Counted from the stretch's first letter, positions 1 through 8,677 are shown. The stretch is DNA of 64,000 bases from Variovorax gracilis (GCF_030317115.1 NZ_JASZYF010000024.1:1-64000), one strand, 5' to 3'. Numbers and translations are program-made. Notes: generated by a model not told the origin, from the sequence alone.

Positions 1-975
1 TGCCGCCAGCTGGTTGGCCTGGCGAGCGTTGTCCGCGTTCTGCTTCACCGTGCTCGTGAGTTCCTCCATCGACGCCGCCGTCTGCTCCAGCGAACTGGCC
101 TGCTCCTCGGTACGCGACGACAGGTCCTGGTTGCCGGCGGCGATCTCCTTCGACGCCACCACGATCGAATGGGTGGCGGTCCTGATGCGGCTCACGAGGT
201 CGGTGAGCGTGTCTTCCATTTCGCCCATGCCGCGCAGCAGCCGGCCGAAGTCGCCGCCGCGTTGGGTCTCGAACTCCTGGCTGAGGTCGCCCGAGGCGAC
301 GGTCTCGGCGATCAGCAGTGCCTCGTCGATCGGCTCGACGATGCTGCGCGTCAGCCGCCATGCGAGCAGCGCGCCGAGTGCGATCGCCAGCAGGGACAGG
401 ACAACCACGTTGGTACGGCCCGAGCGATAGAGCGCGTCGATCGCCGTGGCCGATTTGTCGATCTGCGCCTGCTGGTGGCTCAGCATGGCGCGGATGCTCG
501 CGTCGTAGTTCTCGAGCGTGGACAGGAGCTTCTCGCCGCTGAGCCGTGTGGCCTCCGCGAGATTGCCTTCGGCCTTGAGCTTGAGGATCGCGCTGCGAAG
601 GTCGACGTACTCGGCGCGCTTCTTCTTGATGTCGGCGCTCAGCGCGAGTTCTTCGGGCGATGCCAGTACATCCTCGAGCTTCTTCTGCGTCTCCGAGATG
701 ATGGCGCTGGTCTTGCTCATGTTCTTCTGCAGGAACTCCTGCACCTCGGGGTCATTGCTCTTGAGCAAGGCGAAGGTGCGCACGCTGTTTGTGCTGGTGG
801 CAAGCAGCCAGCTCGCGGCCAGGCGTTCCTTCTCCAGCGAACCCCTCGCCAGCTCGTGCGTGGCTTCGCCCACGCTCTGCAGCCGCATCACGCCGACGCC
901 CGCGATGACGGCCACCAGGGCGAGCACCAACGCAAAACCGCCACCCAGGCGGGTACCAATCTTCCAATCCTTCAT
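1..975 (-). CDS. Methyl-accepting chemotaxis protein (3' end outside window)
   Basis: Membrane chemoreceptor feeding the CheA/CheW kinase complex. The N-terminal 325 residues are visible. A first membrane segment lies at about residues 10-32. A helical periplasmic sensor of about 155 residues follows, of the four-helix-bundle type judging by its length and many charged helices. A second membrane segment is near residues 190-208. A HAMP domain (WRLTRSIVEPIDEALL) follows, then the start of the cytoplasmic signalling helix (QDLSSRTEEQASSLEQTAAS). The conserved hairpin tip is cut off at base 1. The ATG at 975 is preceded by a GGAGAAG Shine-Dalgarno. The gene lies 59 bases downstream of cheW on the same strand, so co-transcription is likely. 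The ligand cannot be told from the sequence. Confidence 0.93.
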   Translation of the reverse strand, partial: MKDWKIGTRLGGGFALVLALVAVIAGVGVMRLQSVGEATHELARGSLEKERLAASWLLATSTNSVRTFALLKSNDPEVQEFLQKNMSKTSAIISETQKKLEDVLASPEELALSADIKKKRAEYVDLRSAILKLKAEGNLAEATRLSGEKLLSTLENYDASIRAMLSHQQAQIDKSATAIDALYRSGRTNVVVLSLLAIALGALLAWRLTRSIVEPIDEALLIAETVASGDLSQEFETQRGGDFGRLLRGMGEMEDTLTDLVSRIRTATHSIVVASKEIAAGNQDLSSRTEEQASSLEQTAASMEELTSTVKQNADNARQANQLAA

Positions 976-1034
976 CGCTTCTCCAAATACGTCTGTTGTG
1001 TCCGTTATTTCGTCTGCCTGCCGGCGAAGCCCCC

Positions 1035-1553
1035 TCAGGCCGCCATCTTCTCGATGAGGCCCATGTCCTCGCTGGACATGAGCCGGTCGATGTCCACCAG
1101 GATCAGCATCCGCTCGTCCAGCGTGCCCAGGCCGATCAGGTAGTCCGTGTCCAGCACCGAGCCCATCTCCGGCGCCGGCTTGATCTGTTCGGCCGACAGC
1201 GTGATCACGTCCGACACGCTGTCCACCACCATCCCCACCACCCGACCGCCGATGTTCAGCACGATCACCACCGTGAACTGGTCGTAGCTCGGCGTGCCCA
1301 GCGCAAACTTGATGCGCATGTCGATGATCGGAACGATGATCCCGCGCAGGTTCACCACCCCCTTGATGTAGTCCGGCGCATTCGCGATCCGCGTCACCGC
1401 GTCGTACCCCCGAAGCTCCTGCACCTTCTGGATGTCGATGCCGTATTCCTCCTCGCCCAGCGTGAAGGTGACCACCTCCAGCCGGTTTGCGTTCGCGAGG
1501 GCCGCGGAGGCAGCGCCGCCCGCGTGTTGATGAAGGCTCTTGATCTCTGCCAT
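1035..1553 (-). CDS. cheW: Chemotaxis coupling protein CheW
   Basis: Scaffold that couples chemoreceptors to the CheA kinase in cytoplasmic arrays. The protein has 172 residues. A short variable N-terminus is followed by one CheW-like (SH3-like) domain covering most of the length. Typical family stretches are visible: VVTFTLGEEEYGIDIQKVQEL, then VVNLRGIIVPIIDMR, and DSVSDVITL near the middle. The length is normal for the family. It sits between flgJ (62-base gap) and the chemoreceptor, on the same strand as the flagellar rod and hook operon. It may be read from that operon or from its own promoter, and I see no clear promoter in the gap. Confidence 0.95.
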   Translation of the reverse strand: MAEIKSLHQHAGGAASAALANANRLEVVTFTLGEEEYGIDIQKVQELRGYDAVTRIANAPDYIKGVVNLRGIIVPIIDMRIKFALGTPSYDQFTVVIVLNIGGRVVGMVVDSVSDVITLSAEQIKPAPEMGSVLDTDYLIGLGTLDERMLILVDIDRLMSSEDMGLIEKMAA

Positions 1554-1615
1554 GGAAGTCCTTTGCGTGGGCTGGGAGGGTTGTTCAGGAAGCGGGGCGG
1601 CCGGCTGCGCGCCGA

Positions 1616-2629
1616 TCAGCCGAATTTCTGCATGATGCGAACGAGCTTCTGCCCGTACTGCGGATCGGTCGCGTAGCCGGCACGCTGCAGTCCGTGCGCG
1701 GCTTCGGTGGGGTTGTCGGTGGCCAGCACGTTGGCGTAGCGCGGATTGCGCGTCATGAAGCGCGCGTAGTCGGTGAAGGCCTCGTCGTAGGAGGCATAGG
1801 CCCTGAACTTCGCGCGAATGCGCTGGGGCTCGCCGTCGACGTATTCGGTGGTGGTGGTCTCGACCACCGGGCCCTGCCAGCTCCGGTCGGCCTTGATGCC
1901 GAACAGGTTGAAGCTCTGCGTGCCGTCGTCCGCGCGGATCTCGCGCTTGCCCCAGCCGGATTCGAGCGCGGCCTGCGCCAGGATCAGCGGCGCTGGAACA
2001 CCGCTCGCATTGCTTGCGGCCTGCGCCGATGCACCCATGCGGTTGACGAACTGGTCGACATGACTCTGAAGGTTCGCGGCGGCATTCGATCCGTTGCCCG
2101 AGCGGTCGTTGTTGACCTGGTAGAGGCTCAGGTCGACCCGCGCCGACGAGGGCTGGGCGACTTGCGTGGGTTGTGACGGCGAGGACCCGAGCGGAATGCC
2201 CGATTGCGCATGCAGCGGCAAGCCGCCGCGTGGCAGCAGCGACATGGCGGCCGGTTCCGCCCCGTCGTCGGAAACGCCCGTGGCGATGCTGCGCTGGAGC
2301 TGGGCGAGCATCGCCTCGGCCAGGCCCACGCCACGCCCCGACAGGCTCTGCGTGAGCTGCTGGTCGAGCATCGACGTGTAGATCTTCTCGCTCTGGCTGT
2401 CGAGCAGGCCGCTGGAGGGCGAGGCCTCCCGCATGCTCTTGAGCACCATGCTCATGAACAGTGCCTCGAACTGCCGCGAGACCTGCTTCAGGCCTTCCTC
2501 GGGCGAATTACGGACGGTGCGCCGCAGCGCATCGACCCCCTGCACGTCGAGGGCAAACCGCTGGTCGAGCGCGCCGGTGCGGCTCGCCGCATCGGCGCCG
2601 GTCCTTGGAGTGGCTGCGGAGATCGCCAT
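1616..2629 (-). CDS. flgJ: Flagellar rod assembly muramidase FlgJ
   Basis: Rod-capping protein and peptidoglycan hydrolase that opens the cell wall for the flagellar rod in the periplasm. The 337 residues show the usual two-domain build. The N-terminal rod-binding domain includes QFEALFMSMVLKSMREA and a DQQLTQSLS segment. A low-complexity linker occupies about residues 125-185. A C-terminal glucosaminidase domain includes PLILAQAALESGWGK with its catalytic glutamate, and a Tyr-rich end (YGQKLVRIMQKFG). The gene is last in the flgBCDEFGHIJ series, 7 bases after flgI. No signal peptide is expected, because export is through the flagellar apparatus. Confidence 0.96.
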   Translation of the reverse strand: MAISAATPRTGADAASRTGALDQRFALDVQGVDALRRTVRNSPEEGLKQVSRQFEALFMSMVLKSMREASPSSGLLDSQSEKIYTSMLDQQLTQSLSGRGVGLAEAMLAQLQRSIATGVSDDGAEPAAMSLLPRGGLPLHAQSGIPLGSSPSQPTQVAQPSSARVDLSLYQVNNDRSGNGSNAAANLQSHVDQFVNRMGASAQAASNASGVPAPLILAQAALESGWGKREIRADDGTQSFNLFGIKADRSWQGPVVETTTTEYVDGEPQRIRAKFRAYASYDEAFTDYARFMTRNPRYANVLATDNPTEAAHGLQRAGYATDPQYGQKLVRIMQKFG

Positions 2630-2636
2630 GACGGCC

Positions 2637-3854
2637 TCAGATGATCTCGAGCTCGGCGCGCAGGGCGCCGGCCGACTTCATGGCTTGCAGGATGGACACC
2701 AGGTCCTGCGGATTGGCGCCCAGCGCGTTCAGCCCCTTGATCACGTCCGCGAGCGAAGCCCCGCCACGCACCATCTGCAGCGCGCCGCCGCCCTGATTGA
2801 CCGAGACCTGCGAGGTTTGCGCGACGACCGTGCTGCCATTCGAGAACGGACCCGGCTGGCTGATCACCGGCTCGGTGTTGATGACCACCGACAGGTTGCC
2901 GTGCGCGACCGCGCAGTCGCCCACGCGCACGGCCTGGTTCATCACGACGGAACCGGTGCGCGCGTTGACGACCACCCTGGCCGCGGCCTGGGTCGGCGTG
3001 ACTTCCAGGCTTTCGAGGCGCGCAAGGAAGCCGACGCGCGCCTGCGGCGATTCGGGCGCGCGCACGCGGATCACTCGGGCGTCCACTGCGTCGGCGATGC
3101 CTTCGCCGAACTGGCGGTTGATGGCCTCGACCGTCCTCTGGGCCGTGCCGAAGTCCGAGCGCATGAGTTCCAGCGTGAACATGCCTTCGCCACCGACGGA
3201 GGCCTCGACCGTGCGCTCGACGATGGCGCCGGCCGGAATCCGGCCCGAGCTGAGCTGGTTGATCTGCACCTTGGTGCCGTTGGCCGATGCGCCCGCACCG
3301 CCGACGACCATGTTCCCCTGCGCGATGGCATACACCGCGCCGTCCACGCCCTTGAGCGGCGTCATCAGCAGCGTGCCGCCGCGCAGGCTCTTGGCATTGC
3401 CCATGGACGACACCGTCACGTCGATGCTCTGCCCCGGCCTCGCGAACGAAGGCAGCGTGGCCGTGACCATCACCGCCGCCACGTTCTTGAGTTGCATGTT
3501 CACGCCCTGCGGGATCGTGATGCCGAGCTGCTGCAGCATGTTGTTCAGGCTCTGTGTCGTGAACGGCGTCTGCATCGTCTGGTCGCCGGTGCCGTCCAGT
3601 CCCACCATCAGCCCGTAGCCGATCAGCGGGTTGTCACGCATGCCCTGGATGCTGGCGAGTTCCTTGAGCCGCTCCGCATGCGCGGGCGACAACAAGGCAG
3701 CGGAGCAGGTGGCGACAAGTCCCCAACGAACCAGGACGTTGAAAGGCCGCTTCCAGAAATGCCGCGGAGCCGGCTTTGCCGGGCCGCCGGCATTGCCCTG
3801 TGCAAGGGGGTTGGCGCAGCGACACGAAGTGCGCGAAGACTGGGGGTGTTTCAT
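2637..3854 (-). CDS. flgI: Flagellar P-ring protein FlgI with repeat-encoded N-terminus
   Basis: Periplasmic P-ring subunit around the flagellar rod. The mature part (from AERLKELASIQGMRDN onward) is a full-length FlgI ending in LRAELEII. The oddity is the N-terminus. The only ATG, GTG or TTG before the hydrophobic signal core is the ATG at 3854, 2 bases from the flgH stop. The next roughly 30 codons lie inside an 86-bp dispersed repeat (3761-3846). The signal peptide therefore has about 40 extra residues before its core (LVRWGLVATCSAALLS), and the total is 405 residues against about 370 usual. A CTG start after the repeat (in NVLVRWG) is the only alternative and would be non-standard. Confidence 0.93.
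   Translation of the reverse strand: MKHPQSSRTSCRCANPLAQGNAGGPAKPAPRHFWKRPFNVLVRWGLVATCSAALLSPAHAERLKELASIQGMRDNPLIGYGLMVGLDGTGDQTMQTPFTTQSLNNMLQQLGITIPQGVNMQLKNVAAVMVTATLPSFARPGQSIDVTVSSMGNAKSLRGGTLLMTPLKGVDGAVYAIAQGNMVVGGAGASANGTKVQINQLSSGRIPAGAIVERTVEASVGGEGMFTLELMRSDFGTAQRTVEAINRQFGEGIADAVDARVIRVRAPESPQARVGFLARLESLEVTPTQAAARVVVNARTGSVVMNQAVRVGDCAVAHGNLSVVINTEPVISQPGPFSNGSTVVAQTSQVSVNQGGGALQMVRGGASLADVIKGLNALGANPQDLVSILQAMKSAGALRAELEII
3761..3846 (-). repeat. Dispersed operon repeat, copy A (inside flgI 5' end)
   Basis: An 86-base GC-rich element that matches copy B at 4538-4623 without gaps (74 of 86 bases by hand alignment). In the minus-strand direction it begins with CCCCCAGTCTTCGCGCACTT. 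It contains a C-run/G-run arm pair (CCCCCTTGCACAGGGC) and a second arm pair around CCGGCAAAGCCGG, so it can fold into consecutive hairpins. It starts 5 bases after the flgI ATG and stays open in the flgI frame. Confidence 0.85.
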
Positions 3855-3856
3855 AT

Positions 3857-4627
3857 CTAGAACGGCATGACATTGAGGAAGAAGCGCTGCATCCAGCCCA
3901 TGTGCTGTGCCTCGTCGATGTAGCCCTTGGCCGTGTATTCGATGCGTGCGTCGGCCACCTGCGTCGACAGCACCGTGTTGTTGCCGGTGACGGTGCGCGG
4001 GTTCACCACGCCGGAGAAGCGAATGAATTCGGTCCCCTGGTTGATGCCCATCTGCTTCTCGCCGCTCACCTGCAGGTTGCCGTTGGCGAGCACGTCGGTC
4101 ACCGTGACGGTGATCACGCCGTTGAAGTTGTTGGCCGCGTTGGCGCCGCCCTTCGCGATGAGGGCGTTGGTGCCGGACATCTTGGCGTCCTGGTCCCGCA
4201 GCAGTCCGCCGAGCACCTTGGGCACGGACTCGAAGGTCGCGCCCATGCTGCCGTTGCGGCTCGCGTTGGCGCCGGAGTTCTTGCTGGCGTTGAGCTTCTC
4301 GCTGATGACGATGGTCAGGATGTCGCCGACGTTGCGCGGCCGGCGGTCCTCGAACAACGCGACGTCGCGCCCGGCGGCCTGGAAGATCGCGCCCGTCCCG
4401 GGCCGTAGCTGCAATGCATCCATCGAATCAGCGCGCGCCGTCATCGGCTGGTGCACCAGTGGATCGCGCGGAAGCTGCGCACAGCCCGTCGCCAGCACGA
4501 CGATAAAAAGGAGCATCAAGTGCCGGATGCCACAAACGCCGCGGAACCGGCTCTGCCGGCCCGCTGGTGTTGCCCCCTGCAAGGGGGCTGGCGAAGCGAC
4601 ACGCAGTGCGCGAAGCCTGGGGGTCAT
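3857..4627 (-). CDS. flgH: Flagellar L-ring lipoprotein FlgH with repeat-encoded N-terminus
   Basis: Outer-membrane L-ring subunit of the flagellar basal body. The mature protein starts at the lipobox cysteine in VVLATGCAQLPRDP. It shows family blocks such as LFEDRRPRNVGDILTIVISEK and the C-terminal YTAKGYIDEAQHMGW. I chose the ATG at 4627 because it overlaps the flgG stop as TGATG, a strong sign of coupled initiation. From there about 30 residues are encoded by the repeat at 4538-4623 before the hydrophobic core. The alternative ATG at 4516 (MLLFIVV) lies beyond the repeat. It would give a signal peptide with no positive charge and has no Shine-Dalgarno. Confidence 0.92.
   Translation of the reverse strand: MTPRLRALRVASPAPLQGATPAGRQSRFRGVCGIRHLMLLFIVVLATGCAQLPRDPLVHQPMTARADSMDALQLRPGTGAIFQAAGRDVALFEDRRPRNVGDILTIVISEKLNASKNSGANASRNGSMGATFESVPKVLGGLLRDQDAKMSGTNALIAKGGANAANNFNGVITVTVTDVLANGNLQVSGEKQMGINQGTEFIRFSGVVNPRTVTGNNTVLSTQVADARIEYTAKGYIDEAQHMGWMQRFFLNVMPF
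4538..4623 (-). repeat. Dispersed operon repeat, copy B (inside flgH 5' end)
   Basis: An 86-base copy of the same family, in the same orientation as copy A. In the minus-strand direction it begins one base after the flgH ATG with CCCCCAGGCTTCGCGCACTG. It contains two clear inverted repeats: CCCCCTTGCAGGGGG, and CCGGCAGAGCCGG followed by TTCCGCGGC. It is the cleanest copy in the window and serves as the reference for the others. Its frame in flgH differs from that of copy A in flgI. Confidence 0.88.
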
Positions 4628-5409
4628 CACAACTGGGTCAGACGTTGCAGCATCTGGTCGGACGTCTGGACCGCCTTGCTGTTGATCTCGTACGCGCGCT
4701 GCGTCGCGATCATGTTGACCAGCTCTTCCACCACGTTGACGTTCGAAGCCTCGGTGTAGCCCTGGCTCAGGATGCCGGCGCCGTCGACGCCGGGGTTCAC
4801 CAGGTTCGGTGCGCCGGACGAATCGGTCTCGGTGTAGAGGTTCTCGCCCATGCTCTGGAGGCCGGTCGGATTGAGGAAGGTCGCGAGCTGGAGCTGACCG
4901 ACCTGCACGGTGGCAGTGCTGCCCGCCTGCGTGACCGACACGATGCCGTCGCGACCCACCGTGAGGCTGGTGGCGTTCTGCGGGATGGTGATTGCCGGCT
5001 GGATGGGAAAGCCGCTCGCGGTGACGAGCTGGCCGTCGCGGTCGGTCTGGAAGGAACCGTCGCGCGAGTACGAGGTCGTGCCGTCCGGCATCAGCACCTG
5101 GAAGAAGCCGGCGCCGTTGATGGCGACGTCCTTCGGGTTGTCCGTCTTGGTCATGTTGCCCTGCGAATGCATGCGCTCGGTGGCGACCACACGCACGCCG
5201 GTGCCCACTTGCAGGCCCGAAGGCAGGCGCGTCTGGTCGGAGGTCTGGCCACCGACCTGACGCAGGTTCTGGTACATCAGGTCCTCGAACACGGCGCGGC
5301 TCTTCTTGAAGCCCGTGGTGCCGACGTTGGCGAGGTTGTTGGACACGACGTCGAGTTGCGTCTGCTGGGCCTCGAGGCCCGTCTTGGCGACGTAAAGGGA
5401 ACGAATCAT
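4627..5409 (-). CDS. flgG: Flagellar distal rod protein FlgG
   Basis: Distal (outer) rod subunit of the flagellar basal body. The length of 260 residues is standard. The N-terminus MIRSLYVAKTGLEAQQTQLD and the following VVSNNLANVGTTGFKKSRA are the classic rod/hook family start. The C-terminus (NVVEELVNMIATQRAYEINSKAVQ) is the matching coiled-coil half. No cleaved signal is needed, because export is through the type III flagellar machinery. Its TGA overlaps the ATG of flgH. It lies 38 bases after flgF, in the order expected for the rod and hook operon. Confidence 0.97.
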   Translation of the reverse strand: MIRSLYVAKTGLEAQQTQLDVVSNNLANVGTTGFKKSRAVFEDLMYQNLRQVGGQTSDQTRLPSGLQVGTGVRVVATERMHSQGNMTKTDNPKDVAINGAGFFQVLMPDGTTSYSRDGSFQTDRDGQLVTASGFPIQPAITIPQNATSLTVGRDGIVSVTQAGSTATVQVGQLQLATFLNPTGLQSMGENLYTETDSSGAPNLVNPGVDGAGILSQGYTEASNVNVVEELVNMIATQRAYEINSKAVQTSDQMLQRLTQL

Positions 5410-5447
5410 TGAATTACTCCTGCGGGGGATTGCGGGCGGGGTCCGGC

Positions 5448-6191
5448 TCAGCCGTAGGCCAGCAGCTTGTTGGCCGACTGCGCGTTGGTGTCGGCGGTCG
5501 AGATCGCCTTCATCTGCATTTCGAAGCTGCGTCCGTTGGCGATCATGGCGACCATGGTTTCGACCGGATTGACGTTGCTGCCTTCGACGACGCCGGGCGC
5601 GACGGTCACGGCCGGGTCGGCTTCCGCCGGCGGCAGGCCTTCGCGCATGCGGAAGAGGCCGTCATCACCGCGGACGAGATCGGCGGTCGGCGGATTGACG
5701 AGCTTCAGGCGGCCGACCTGGGCTACGCCGGTCGCCGGATCGCCGGCGCCGCGCGCGGCGATCGAGCCGTCGGATGCGATGGTCACGGTGGACCCGGGCG
5801 GGATCACCAGCGCGCCGGCATCGCCGACGACCGGACGGGAGCCCATGGTCATCACCTGCCCGTCCGCACCCACCTGGAGGTTGCCCACGCGGGTGTAGGC
5901 CTCGCCGCCGCCGGGCACCTGCACCACGAACCAGCCTTCGCCGCGCACCGCGACGTCGAGTTCGCGGCCCGTTTCGGTCAGCGGACCGTGAGTGAAGTCG
6001 GCGCCGGGCGTGGTCGCGGCGACGAAGGCGCGCGTCGGCGATTCCTCGCCTACCACGGGCACGGCGCGGAAGCTGTTGATCTGCGCACGGAAGCCCGGCG
6101 TCGAGACGTTCGCCATGTTGTGGGCGACCGAGGCCTGCTGCTCCATGGCCTGCTTGGCGCCGCTCAAGGCGACATACAACATTCGATCCAC
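5448..6191 (-). CDS. flgF: Flagellar proximal rod protein FlgF
   Basis: Proximal rod subunit of the flagellar basal body, 247 residues. The N-terminus MDRMLYVALSGAKQAMEQQA with HNMANVSTPGFRAQINSFRA, and the C-terminal NPVETMVAMIANGRSFEMQMK, mark it as a rod family member. The central sequence and gene order (between flgE and flgG) identify FlgF. It is transported by the flagellar export gate. The gene lies 46 bases downstream of flgE on the same strand. Confidence 0.96.
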   Translation of the reverse strand: MDRMLYVALSGAKQAMEQQASVAHNMANVSTPGFRAQINSFRAVPVVGEESPTRAFVAATTPGADFTHGPLTETGRELDVAVRGEGWFVVQVPGGGEAYTRVGNLQVGADGQVMTMGSRPVVGDAGALVIPPGSTVTIASDGSIAARGAGDPATGVAQVGRLKLVNPPTADLVRGDDGLFRMREGLPPAEADPAVTVAPGVVEGSNVNPVETMVAMIANGRSFEMQMKAISTADTNAQSANKLLAYG

Positions 6192-6237
6192 TGCTTGCTC
6201 CTGGAAATGGGGGACTGCGTGTGTTCAGCCGCGAAGG

Positions 6238-7458
6238 TCAGCGGATGTTCATCAGCGTCTGCATGACCTGGTCCTGCGTCTTCACGGTCTGCGCATTGGC
6301 CTGGTAGTTGCGCTGCGCGACGATGAGGTTCACCAGCTCGGAGGTCAGGTCGACGTTGGAGGATTCGAGCGCGCCGGATTCGAGCGAGCCCAGCTTGGTG
6401 CCCTCGCCCGGCGTGCCGGTGAGTGCCTGGCCGGAGGCCAGCGTCTCGGCCCACATGTTCTCGCCCTTGGGCTCCAGGCCATTGGGATTGGCGAAGGACG
6501 ACAGCACGACCTGACCGAGCAACTGGGTCTGCTCGTTGGAGAACTTGCCGGTGATGGTGCCGTCGGGGTTGATCGAGTAGGAGGTCAGTTCGCCGGAGGT
6601 GTAGCCGTCCTGCGCGAGGGCCCGCATGCCATTGGTGGCGCCGCGCTGGGTCGTGCCCGAAAGGTCGACGGTCATGGTGGCCGGGGCCGCACCGGTCGTG
6701 TAGGTCTGCACCGGCAGCGTCAGCGTGCCGCCCGCCGGCGCCGTGAGGTTGCCGTTGGTGTCGAAGGTGGCCGTCGTCAGCGCGGCACCGCCGTTCATGG
6801 TGGCGCCGTCCATCGTGCCGTAGACGTTCCAGGTGTTGGCCGGGGTGGCGGACTTCACGAAGTACACCGCGAGGTCGTGCGGATTGCCCAGCGAGTCATA
6901 GACCGGGCCGATCGCGTTCGAGTAGTTGAAGGTGTCGGAGTCGTTGGCGTTGAAAGGTGTCTTGGTCGGCACGGCTTCACGCGAGTCGAGGTTGAACTCG
7001 GCCTGGACGCTGGTGGTCGCCTTCGGTGCCATGCCGCCCGTCGGGATCTGGATCGCCGTCGGCGTGCCGCCACTGATGCCGCCGCTGGCATTGACACCAT
7101 AGCCCGTGAGGCGGAGGCCCGAGGCGTTGACGATGTAGCCGTCCTTGTCCTTGGTGAACTGGCCGTTGCGCGAGTACATGACTTCACCGCTGGCGCTGGC
7201 GAGTCGGTAGAAGCCATCGCCGTTGAGGATGGCGACGTCGAGCGGGCGGCTGCTGGTCTGCGTCACGCCCTGCGTGAAGTTCTGCACCACGCCCGACACC
7301 GATGCGCCGAGGCCGACGCGCGAGCCGGCGTACACGTCCTGGAAGGTTGCGGCGGCAGACTTGTAGCCCACGGTGCCCGAGTTGGCGATGTTGTTGCCGA
7401 TGACGTCGAGGTTCGCGGCGGCCACGCCGAGCCCGCTGATGCCTTGGGAGAAACTCAT
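6238..7458 (-). CDS. flgE: Flagellar hook protein FlgE
   Basis: Structural subunit of the flagellar hook, the universal joint between rod and filament. It has 406 residues. The conserved N-terminus is MSFSQGISGLGVAAANLDVI with GNNIANSGTVGYKSA. A large variable middle follows, including the hook domain with GPVYDSLGNPHDLAVYFVK. The conserved C-terminus reads VDLTSELVNLIVAQRNYQAN. It is followed on the minus strand by flgF and preceded by flgD, the hook-cap gene, as expected. The gap to flgD is 79 bases and holds nothing I recognise. Confidence 0.97.
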   Translation of the reverse strand: MSFSQGISGLGVAAANLDVIGNNIANSGTVGYKSAAATFQDVYAGSRVGLGASVSGVVQNFTQGVTQTSSRPLDVAILNGDGFYRLASASGEVMYSRNGQFTKDKDGYIVNASGLRLTGYGVNASGGISGGTPTAIQIPTGGMAPKATTSVQAEFNLDSREAVPTKTPFNANDSDTFNYSNAIGPVYDSLGNPHDLAVYFVKSATPANTWNVYGTMDGATMNGGAALTTATFDTNGNLTAPAGGTLTLPVQTYTTGAAPATMTVDLSGTTQRGATNGMRALAQDGYTSGELTSYSINPDGTITGKFSNEQTQLLGQVVLSSFANPNGLEPKGENMWAETLASGQALTGTPGEGTKLGSLESGALESSNVDLTSELVNLIVAQRNYQANAQTVKTQDQVMQTLMNIR

Positions 7459-7537
7459 GAGGGATTCCTTGTTTCAGTGCGATGAAAGAGCGGCCGCAGC
7501 ACCTGGGCTGCCGCCGAGGGGGAAGAAGGATGGGATG

Positions 7538-8224
7538 TCAGAGGAACATGCGCACGTCGGAGAGGGCGATGCTCTTGCCCGATGCGAGTTCGAGCGTGAC
7601 GCCGCTCGCGCCCTGCTTGACCGCGGCCACCTGCGCGAAGGTGAGCGAGGTCGCCGCCACGGTGGCGCCATCGTTGGTGGCGGCCACCTTGAACTGGTAG
7701 GCGCCGGCCGGCACCACGTTGCCGGAATCGTCCTTGCCGTCCCAGGTCACGGCGTTGACGCCTTCGGTCATGGCGCCTGCGTCGATGGTGCGCACGGTCT
7801 TGCCGGCGGCGTCGACGATCTTGATTTCGACGTCGCCGGCCGTCCCGGGCAACTGAACCGCGAAGGCCTGGACCGCCGGGTCCTTGCCGTCCTCCGGCGC
7901 GCTTGTCTGGAGCGTGTCGCCGGGCGACAGCACGTTGTAGCCGATGAGCGATGCCGCCTGCAGCACCTGGTTGGAGCCGGTCTGGCTCACCAGGCCCGAC
8001 AGCGTGGCGTTGAGCTTCTCGATGCCGCTCACCGTGCTCATCTGCGCGAGCTGCGAGGTGAGCTCGGCGTTCTCCATCGGATTGAGCGGGTCCTGGTTGT
8101 TGAGCTGCGTCACCAGCAGCTTGAGGAAGCGCTGCTCGCTGTCCGAGTTCGAGACGCTGGCGGTGCTCGCCGCTGCGCTGGCCGCGTTGGAGCCGGTGAT
8201 GGAGGAGGTGTCTGCGATGGCCAT
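7538..8224 (-). CDS. flgD: Flagellar hook cap / assembly protein FlgD
   Basis: Scaffold that caps the growing hook and is lost from the final structure. It has 228 residues. The N-terminal region contains the signature FLKLLVTQLNNQDPLNPMEN followed by AELTSQLAQMSTVSGIEKLN. The C-terminal part carries the Tudor-like and FnIII-like hook-cap domain (DAAGKTVRTIDAGAM, TWDGKDDSGNVVPAGAYQF). Position between flgC and flgE is canonical. Stop and start of neighbours are close (20 bases to flgC), supporting one transcript. Confidence 0.96.
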   Translation of the reverse strand: MAIADTSSITGSNAASAAASTASVSNSDSEQRFLKLLVTQLNNQDPLNPMENAELTSQLAQMSTVSGIEKLNATLSGLVSQTGSNQVLQAASLIGYNVLSPGDTLQTSAPEDGKDPAVQAFAVQLPGTAGDVEIKIVDAAGKTVRTIDAGAMTEGVNAVTWDGKDDSGNVVPAGAYQFKVAATNDGATVAATSLTFAQVAAVKQGASGVTLELASGKSIALSDVRMFL

Positions 8225-8244
8225 GAAGGGCTTTCTGTGAGGGT

Positions 8245-8661
8245 TTACTGGCCGACGGTGAGCGTCTTGAGCATCAGCGTCTTGGCGGTGTTGAGCACCT
8301 CGACGTTGGCCTGGTAGCTGCGCGAGGCGGAGATCATGTTGGTCATCTCTTCGACCACGTTGACGTTGGGCATCGCCACGTAGCCATCGGCATTGGCGTG
8401 CGGGCTCTTGGGGTCGAAGACCAGCTTGGCGGGCGAGGAGTCCTCGATCACGCTCGCGACCTTGACGCCGCCGATGTCCTGCTGGCCCGAGGCGGCCACT
8501 TCGAAGACGACCTGCTTGGCTCGGTAGGGCTGGCCATCGGGGCCGGCGACGCTCTCGGCGTTGGCGAGGTTGCTCGCGGTCACGTTCATGCGCTGCGATT
8601 GCGCCGCCATGGCGGAGCCCGCCACGCTGAAGATGTTCATGGAGGAGCTGGGGTACGGCAT
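8245..8661 (-). CDS. flgC: Flagellar basal-body rod protein FlgC
   Basis: Proximal rod subunit, 138 residues from the ATG at 8661 (MPYPSSSMNIFSVAGSAMAA). Family markers are QRMNVTASNLANAESV near the N-terminus, YVAMPNVNVVEEMTNMISASR, and YQANVEVLNTAKTLMLKTL at the end. A longer open frame upstream runs through flgB in another frame and has no FlgC features, so I rejected that start. The gene lies 16 bases after flgB and 20 bases before flgD. Confidence 0.95.
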   Translation of the reverse strand: MPYPSSSMNIFSVAGSAMAAQSQRMNVTASNLANAESVAGPDGQPYRAKQVVFEVAASGQQDIGGVKVASVIEDSSPAKLVFDPKSPHANADGYVAMPNVNVVEEMTNMISASRSYQANVEVLNTAKTLMLKTLTVGQ

Positions 8662-8677
8662 GCGGGTCTCCGGGCGC

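Noticed and set aside
169..1143. Long plus-strand open frames over the chemoreceptor and cheW region
   Set aside because: They are antisense to genes with clear chemotaxis domains; high GC content leaves few stop codons in shadow frames.
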